From contig CAOKLO010000002.1 in assembly GCA_948469375.1 (NCBI GenBank), forward strand, positions 1 through 64,000: a DNA stretch of 64,000 nucleotides, read 5' to 3'. Position numbers and translations under genes: made by a program. The DNA is from an uncultured bacterium. GTDB lineage: Bacteria > Bacillota > Clostridia > Oscillospirales > Oscillospiraceae. This document shows positions 59,241-64,000 of this stretch, piece by piece; position 1 is the first letter of the stretch; the number at the start of each line of letters is the position of its first letter. Below the pieces are notes generated by a model, which ran no database searches, had not been told where the DNA came from, and worked only from the letters and a program-made list of their open reading frames with translations.

Positions 59241-61076
59241 ATGGACCCGGATCGGATGAATACCCTTACCGATTTACAGGCGAAGCTGCTGTGCGACAAG
59301 CTGCGGGAGCAGATCATCGACAGCGTGTCCAAAACGGGAGGCCATCTGGCCTCCAGCCTGGGGGTGGTGGAGGCCACGGTGGCCGTTCACCGCGTCTTTG
59401 ATTTGGAGACCGACCGGCTGGTGTTCGACGTAGGGCACCAATGCTACGCCCACAAAATTCTGACCCAGCGGGACGGCCAAATGGACACGCTGCGCAGGCT
59501 GGGGGGCCTGTCCGGCTTTCCCAAGCCCCGGGAGCACCGGGCGGACGCCTTTATTGCGGGCCATGCTTCCAATGCGGTGTCGGTGGCGCTGGGCATGGCC
59601 CGGGCAAGAACGCTGAGCGGGGAGGATTACAGCGTTCTCGCCATGCTAGGCGACGGGGCCATGACGGGGGGGCTGGCCTATGAGGGCCTGTCCGACGCGG
59701 GGCAGAGTGGGGAACAGCTGGTGATCATCCTCAACGACAACGGCATGTCCATTACCAAAAATGTGGGCGGCGTGGCAAACCATCTGGCCCAGCAGCGGCT
59801 CAAGCCACAGTACCTGCAATTTAAGAAGGTTTACCGGAGGGTCACCGAGCTGACTGCCGCAGGCCGGGGACTGTACCGCTTTACCCACCGGGCCAAGCAG
59901 GCGGTGAAGGACGCCGTGCTCCATTGTAGCATGTTCGAGGATATGGGCTTTACATATCTTGGCCCGGTGGACGGCCACGATGTGAATTATCTGACCCGGC
60001 TGCTGCGGTATGCCAAGGAGCTGAGATGTCCGGTTCTGCTCCACATCAAGACCATCAAGGGAAGGGGTTACGGTCCCGCTGAGAGAGAACCGGACCGCTT
60101 CCACGGTGTAGGGCCCTTTGACAAGGAGACCGGCGCGCCGCTGAATCGGGTTCGCGAGAGCTTTTCTTCCGTATTCGGCGACACCCTGTGCAAGCTGGCC
60201 CGGGAGCGGGACGACGTGGCCGCCGTCACCGCCGCCATGCCGGACGGCACGGGGCTGGTGGAGTTTTCCAGGGAATTCCCCAGCCGTTTTTTCGATGTGG
60301 GCATTGCCGAGGGCCACGCCGTCACGATGGCGGCGGGTATGGCCAAGCAGCGGATTGTCCCGGTGGCGGCCATCTATTCCACCTTCCTGCAAAGGGCTTA
60401 CGATATGCTCATACACGACGTGGCCATCCAGGGGCTGCATGTGGTGCTGTGCGTGGACCGGGCGGGCCTGTCCGGCGAGGACGGCGAGACCCATCACGGC
60501 GTGTTTGACGTGGCCTATCTCAGTTCAGTACCCGGGATGAAAATTTTCTGCCCTGCCAGCTTTGAGGAGCTGCGGGTCACGCTGCGCTACGCCGTGGAAA
60601 AGGTGCGCGGCCCGGTGGCGGTGCGCTACCCCAAGGGGGGCGAGGGGGGGTTCACTGCCGTGTGCGGCGTTGTGGCCTCCAGCGTGGTCCGCCCTGGTAC
60701 GGATGTGGCCATCGCTGCATACGGCACCATGATTAACGAGGCTCTGGAGGCGGCGAGACTGCTGGAGGAGCAGGGAAAATCCGCCCAGGTGGTGAAGCTG
60801 AACAGCATTGCTCCCCTGGACGTGGACACCATAGTTGCCTGTGCCCAAAAGACCGGGACGCTGGTGGTGGCGGAGGAATGCGTGGACGCAGGCTGTGTGG
60901 GGCGGCGGATTGCCGCTGAGTTCACCCTCCGGGGCATCAGCGGTGTCAAGCTGGCCCTGGTGAACTTGGGGGACCGCTTTGTCCAGCACGGTACTGTGGC
61001 GGAGCTGCGCCAGCTGTGCGGCGTCGACGGCGCGTCCATTGCCCGCCGGGCGCTGGAGGTGATGGAGCGTGGCTAA
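59241..61076 (+). CDS. dxs: 1-deoxy-D-xylulose-5-phosphate synthase
   Basis: The first enzyme of the MEP isoprenoid pathway (pyruvate and glyceraldehyde-3-phosphate to DXP). TPP-binding signatures are present: GDGAMTGGLAYEGL and LNDNGMSI. GHQCYAHKILTQR lies near the start; FDVGIAEGHAVTMAAGMA holds the second-domain glutamate; DRAGLSGEDGETHHG follows. The 611 residues match the family. ATG 59241 has AGGGAGG. It overlaps tlyA by eight bases. Confidence 0.96.
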   Translation: MDPDRMNTLTDLQAKLLCDKLREQIIDSVSKTGGHLASSLGVVEATVAVHRVFDLETDRLVFDVGHQCYAHKILTQRDGQMDTLRRLGGLSGFPKPREHRADAFIAGHASNAVSVALGMARARTLSGEDYSVLAMLGDGAMTGGLAYEGLSDAGQSGEQLVIILNDNGMSITKNVGGVANHLAQQRLKPQYLQFKKVYRRVTELTAAGRGLYRFTHRAKQAVKDAVLHCSMFEDMGFTYLGPVDGHDVNYLTRLLRYAKELRCPVLLHIKTIKGRGYGPAEREPDRFHGVGPFDKETGAPLNRVRESFSSVFGDTLCKLARERDDVAAVTAAMPDGTGLVEFSREFPSRFFDVGIAEGHAVTMAAGMAKQRIVPVAAIYSTFLQRAYDMLIHDVAIQGLHVVLCVDRAGLSGEDGETHHGVFDVAYLSSVPGMKIFCPASFEELRVTLRYAVEKVRGPVAVRYPKGGEGGFTAVCGVVASSVVRPGTDVAIAAYGTMINEALEAARLLEEQGKSAQVVKLNSIAPLDVDTIVACAQKTGTLVVAEECVDAGCVGRRIAAEFTLRGISGVKLALVNLGDRFVQHGTVAELRQLCGVDGASIARRALEVMERG

Positions 61077-61866
61077 AAAACGCGTGGATATGCTGCTGGT
61101 GGAGCGGGGACTTGCCGAGACCCGTCAGAAGGCCCAGGCCGTCATCATGGCGGGACAGGTGTACTCCGGTGAGCGCCGCTGCGATAAGGCGGGAATGACG
61201 CTGGACGAGGACGCGGCCCTGGAGGTGCGGGGGCAGCTGCGCTACGTCAGCCGGGGCGGGCTGAAGCTGGAAAAGGCGATGCAGTGTTTTCCCATCACGC
61301 TGACGAATAAAACCGCCGCCGACATCGGCGCCTCCACCGGCGGCTTTACCGACTGTATGCTGCAAAACGGCGCGAAAAGGGTATATGCCGTGGATGTGGG
61401 CTACGGCCAGCTGGCCTGGTCCATCCGAAATGATCCCCGGGTGGTGTGCCTGGAGCGCACCAACGCCCGGTATCTCACGGCAGAGCAGATCCCCGAGCCG
61501 CTGGACTTTGCCTCCATCGACGTGTCCTTTATCTCCTTGGGACTGATTCTGCCCGCCCTGCGGCCGCTGATGGCCCCGTCGGGACAGGTCGCCGCCCTGG
61601 TGAAGCCCCAATTCGAGGCGGGAAAGGACAAGGTGGGCAAAAAGGGCGTGGTCCGGGACCCGGCAGTCCATCTGGAGGTGCTGGAGCGTTTTTTGGTCCA
61701 CGCCGGGGAGGCCAGGTTCACGGTGAAGGGCCTGGACTTTTCGCCCATCCGGGGTCCGGAGGGGAACATTGAATATCTGGGCTTTCTCCATGCGGAGGCG
61801 GGGGAGAAGGCCGATTTGGATTTGAAGGAGCTGGTGGACCGCTCCCACCAGGCGCTGAAGGGGTGA
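61069..61866 (+). CDS. tlyA: TlyA-family rRNA 2'-O-methyltransferase
   Basis: An N-terminal S4 RNA-binding domain (KRVDMLLVERGLAETRQKAQ and VSRGGLKLEKAM) is followed by an FtsJ-type SAM domain (AADIGASTGGFTDCMLQNGA, VYAVDVGYGQLAW). TlyA methylates cytidines in 16S and 23S rRNA. The GTG start at 61069 overlaps dxs. It is 265 residues, the common size. Confidence 0.92.
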   Translation: MAKKRVDMLLVERGLAETRQKAQAVIMAGQVYSGERRCDKAGMTLDEDAALEVRGQLRYVSRGGLKLEKAMQCFPITLTNKTAADIGASTGGFTDCMLQNGAKRVYAVDVGYGQLAWSIRNDPRVVCLERTNARYLTAEQIPEPLDFASIDVSFISLGLILPALRPLMAPSGQVAALVKPQFEAGKDKVGKKGVVRDPAVHLEVLERFLVHAGEARFTVKGLDFSPIRGPEGNIEYLGFLHAEAGEKADLDLKELVDRSHQALKG

Positions 61867-61873
61867 GGGAAGC

Positions 61874-62740
61874 ATGAAAATCGTACTGTGCCCCAATCCC
61901 TACCGGGACCGGGGGCTGCGGGCAGCCCAGTCCGCCCAGCGTATTTTGGAAAACGCCGGAGCCCAGACCGCCATCTGCCTTCCCTTCGAGGTGGACCCGG
62001 GAAGCCGGCTGGAGCTGCCCGCCGGAGTGACGCTGGGACGGATGAGGGAGGAGCTGGAGGACGCCGGGGTGCTGGTGTGCTTCGGCGGAGACGGCACCAT
62101 CCTCCATGCCGCCCAGGACGCCAACGCCCGGGGCATTCCCATCCTGGGGGTGAACCTGGGCAGCATCGGCTTTATGGCGGAGCTTGAGCATGGAGAGCTG
62201 TCCCTGTTGGCCCGGCTTGCCGGAGGAAAATTCGGCATCGAGCGGCGAATGATGCTGGATGTGTCCGTCCGCCGGGAGGGGCGGCGGGTGTTTGAGCAGC
62301 AGGCCCTCAACGACGCGGTGCTCACCAAGGGTGCAGTGGCCCGGGTGCTGGATTTGGAGGTGACGGGTGACCGGGTGACCATCTCCTCTTTCTCCGGGGA
62401 CGGGCTGGTGGTGGCCACGCCCACCGGGTCCACCGCCTACTCCATGGCGGCGGGGGGGCCCATCGTGGAGCCCACTGCGGAAAACATTATCATCGCCCCT
62501 ATCTGTGCCCACTCCCTCCACGCAAAGCCCTTTGTGCTGGGGGCAAACCGTTCGGTGGGGGTGCGGCTTGCGCCGGGGAGCAAAAAGACCGCTTACCTAT
62601 CGGTGGACGGGGGCCGTGCCTTCCGGGTGGGGCCGGGGGACTGGGTGGAGTGCCGCCGGTCCCGTCAGACCACCCAGCTGGTGAAGCTCACCGGGCGGAG
62701 CTTTTACGAGCGGATCAATCAGAAACTGGGAAAGGCGTGA
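61874..62740 (+). CDS. nadK: NAD kinase
   Basis: The only source of NADP. The diagnostic VCFGGDGTILHAAQ (GGDGT) and NLGSIGFMAELE are present, followed by GDGLVVATPTGSTAYSMAAGG. It is 288 residues, slightly more divergent at the N-terminus (RDRGLRAAQSAQRILENAGA). ATG 61874 follows GTGAGGGAAGC. Confidence 0.94.
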   Translation: MKIVLCPNPYRDRGLRAAQSAQRILENAGAQTAICLPFEVDPGSRLELPAGVTLGRMREELEDAGVLVCFGGDGTILHAAQDANARGIPILGVNLGSIGFMAELEHGELSLLARLAGGKFGIERRMMLDVSVRREGRRVFEQQALNDAVLTKGAVARVLDLEVTGDRVTISSFSGDGLVVATPTGSTAYSMAAGGPIVEPTAENIIIAPICAHSLHAKPFVLGANRSVGVRLAPGSKKTAYLSVDGGRAFRVGPGDWVECRRSRQTTQLVKLTGRSFYERINQKLGKA

Positions 62741-62747
62741 GGGAGAT

Positions 62748-63209
62748 TTGAAGTCCAAGCGACAGGCGGAGATTCTGCGCATCATCAATGAGCGGGACAT
62801 CGAGACCCAGGAGCAGATGCTGGACCAGCTGCGCCGGTGCGGCATCCGGGCCACTCAGGCCACCATTTCCCGGGACATCAAGGAGCTGAACCTGGTGAAG
62901 CAGCCGGGGGAGGGGAGCAGCTACCGCTACGTGGTGTCCGCCGCCCGCCCGCCCAGGAGGGCCATCGCGGGGCGGCTCCAGAACATTTTTAAGGAGGGGG
63001 TCACCTCCTGCGACGTGGCCCAGAACATCGTGGTGGTCAAGACCATGCCCGGTCTGGCCCCCGCCGCCGGGGCCGCCCTGGACGGCATGGAGCTGGAGGG
63101 ATTGGTGGGTTCCCTGGCGGGGGACGACACCGTCATCCTCATCATGCGCACCAATCAGGTGGCGGAGGCGCTGGCCCGGGAGATCGAATCCATGCTGGAG
63201 GGTGAGTAA
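62748..63209 (+). CDS. argR: Arginine repressor ArgR/AhrC
   Basis: An N-terminal winged helix (KRQAEILRIINERDIETQEQ and RATQATISRDIKELNLVK) and a C-terminal arginine-binding oligomer domain with VVVKTMPGLAPAAGAALDG and GLVGSLAGDDTVILIM. It represses arginine synthesis genes when arginine binds. The TTG start at 62748 after GAGGGAGAT is the only one that gives the full domain. In Firmicutes argR often sits directly before recN, as here. It is 153 residues. Confidence 0.93.
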   Translation: MKSKRQAEILRIINERDIETQEQMLDQLRRCGIRATQATISRDIKELNLVKQPGEGSSYRYVVSAARPPRRAIAGRLQNIFKEGVTSCDVAQNIVVVKTMPGLAPAAGAALDGMELEGLVGSLAGDDTVILIMRTNQVAEALAREIESMLEGE

Positions 63210-63211
63210 TC

Positions 63212-64000
63212 ATGCTCAGCTTGCTGCATATTGAGAATATTGCGGTGATCTCCCAGGCGGACATCACCTTTGACGAGGGGTTCAATGTCCTCACCGGCGA
63301 GACCGGCGCGGGCAAATCCATCGTTATCGACTCCATCGGGGCCATTATGGGGGAGCGCACCAGCCGGGATTTGATCCGCACCGGGGCCAAATCCGCCCGG
63401 GTGTCGGCGCTGTTTCGGGAGCTTCCCAAGCTGGCATGGTTTGAGGAGCAGGGGATCGGCCCGGACGAAAACGGGGAGCTGCTCATTGAGCGTTCCATTC
63501 AGGCGGACGGTAAGAATACCTGCCGGGTGAACGGGCGGCCTCTGCTGGTTACCCAGCTGCGGGAGCTGGGCCGGCAGCTGGTGAACGTCCACGGCCAGCA
63601 CGACGGCCAGCAGCTGCTGGATGAGGAGTGCCACCTGGGCTATCTGGACAGCTTCGGCAGGACGGAGCAGGAGCTGGAGGCCTTTTCTCTGGCTTACGCT
63701 CAGGTGCGGGATTTGCGCCGGGAGTTGGAGCGGCTCCAGATGGACGACGGAGAGAAGGCCCGTCGGATGGATACGCTGACGTACCAAATTGAGGAGCTGG
63801 AGCGGGCCGGGCTGCGGGAGGGCGAGGACGAGGAGCTGTCCCAGCGCCGGGAGGTGCTGCGCAACGCCGAGCGGCTCACCGACGCGGTGGACGGGGCATG
63901 GCAGGCACTGACCGGGGGCGAGGACGGCGAGGGCGCCGTGCCTCTGCTGATGGAGGCGGAAAACCGGCTGGCCCAAGGGGGCCGGTACAGCGGAGATTTG
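63212..64000 (+). CDS. recN: DNA repair ATPase RecN (N-terminal part)
   Basis: The first 263 residues are visible and the frame is still open at the window edge. LLHIENIAVISQADITFDEGFNVLTGETGAGKSIVI contains Walker A (GETGAGKS), and NVHGQHDGQQLLDE is the Q-loop region; a coiled coil begins around residue 150. RecN is an SMC-like protein that binds DNA ends during double-strand break repair. ATG 63212 is three bases after the argR stop. Confidence 0.94.
   Translation, partial: MLSLLHIENIAVISQADITFDEGFNVLTGETGAGKSIVIDSIGAIMGERTSRDLIRTGAKSARVSALFRELPKLAWFEEQGIGPDENGELLIERSIQADGKNTCRVNGRPLLVTQLRELGRQLVNVHGQHDGQQLLDEECHLGYLDSFGRTEQELEAFSLAYAQVRDLRRELERLQMDDGEKARRMDTLTYQIEELERAGLREGEDEELSQRREVLRNAERLTDAVDGAWQALTGGEDGEGAVPLLMEAENRLAQGGRYSGDL

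Noticed and set aside
1..64000. CRISPR array, tRNA or rRNA gene
   Set aside because: No regularly spaced direct repeats and no cloverleaf or rRNA-like sequence were seen on reading both strands.

Overview
The window looks like the chromosome of a GC-rich, motile, endospore-forming member of the Clostridia, most like Oscillospiraceae of the Flavonifractor/Lawsonibacter/Pseudoflavonifractor type. It carries a complete spoIIIA operon, a split sigK gene, a flagellin with a large modification cluster, diaminopimelate synthesis through dapL, an ANTAR regulator beside glnA, and gltBD. The assignment rests on gene content and recalled family resemblance, not on a search.

Positions 1-5000: a mobile-element graveyard (a TnpV start fragment, a relaxase/resolvase chimera, a three-subsite res-like region, a resolvase tail) followed by the most notable locus of the window. 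A TnpB-family protein has all three RuvC catalytic acids replaced. It is followed by a structured omega-RNA-like region ending in a hairpin and TTCAA, then a csrA-like gene, then flagellin. This is the layout of a TldR, a TnpB-derived RNA-guided repressor, joined to a second, RNA-binding flagellin regulator (CsrA) and to flagellin itself.

Positions 5080-25260: a colinear flagellin modification island. It holds three glycosyltransferases, CDP-glucose synthesis and dehydration (rfbF, rfbG), a 3,5-epimerase and a reductase for a CDP-6-deoxyhexose, three FkbM-type methyltransferases, a PLP aminotransferase, an iron alcohol dehydrogenase, an acyltransferase and four radical-SAM enzymes. Such a concentration of radical-SAM enzymes is unusual in a flagellin locus.

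Positions 25260-30000: insertion-sequence and recombinase scars, a decayed HipA-like pair, a TlpA-like/CD1871A/polyferredoxin redox operon, and a large serine recombinase. The recombinase gene ends inside the truncated 5' part of sigK (minus strand, 29986-30192). The sigK reading frame breaks off exactly where the recombinase begins, as in skin elements. If so, everything to the left, including flagellin and its modification genes, lies in a sigK-intervening element of at least 30 kb that would be excised only in the mother cell.

Positions 30260-64000: ordinary core genome. It holds a flavodoxin/ferredoxin gene divergent from an Rrf2 regulator, kdgK, an M24 peptidase, eutH, ppdK, a broken ECF sigma gene, glnA with an attenuator-like leader and an ANTAR regulator, dapF, dapL, gltBD, spoIIIAA-AH with a SigE-like promoter, then yqhY, nusB, a Kae1-like gene, xseA, xseB, ispA, a PAP2-related gene, dxs, tlyA, nadK, argR and the start of recN.
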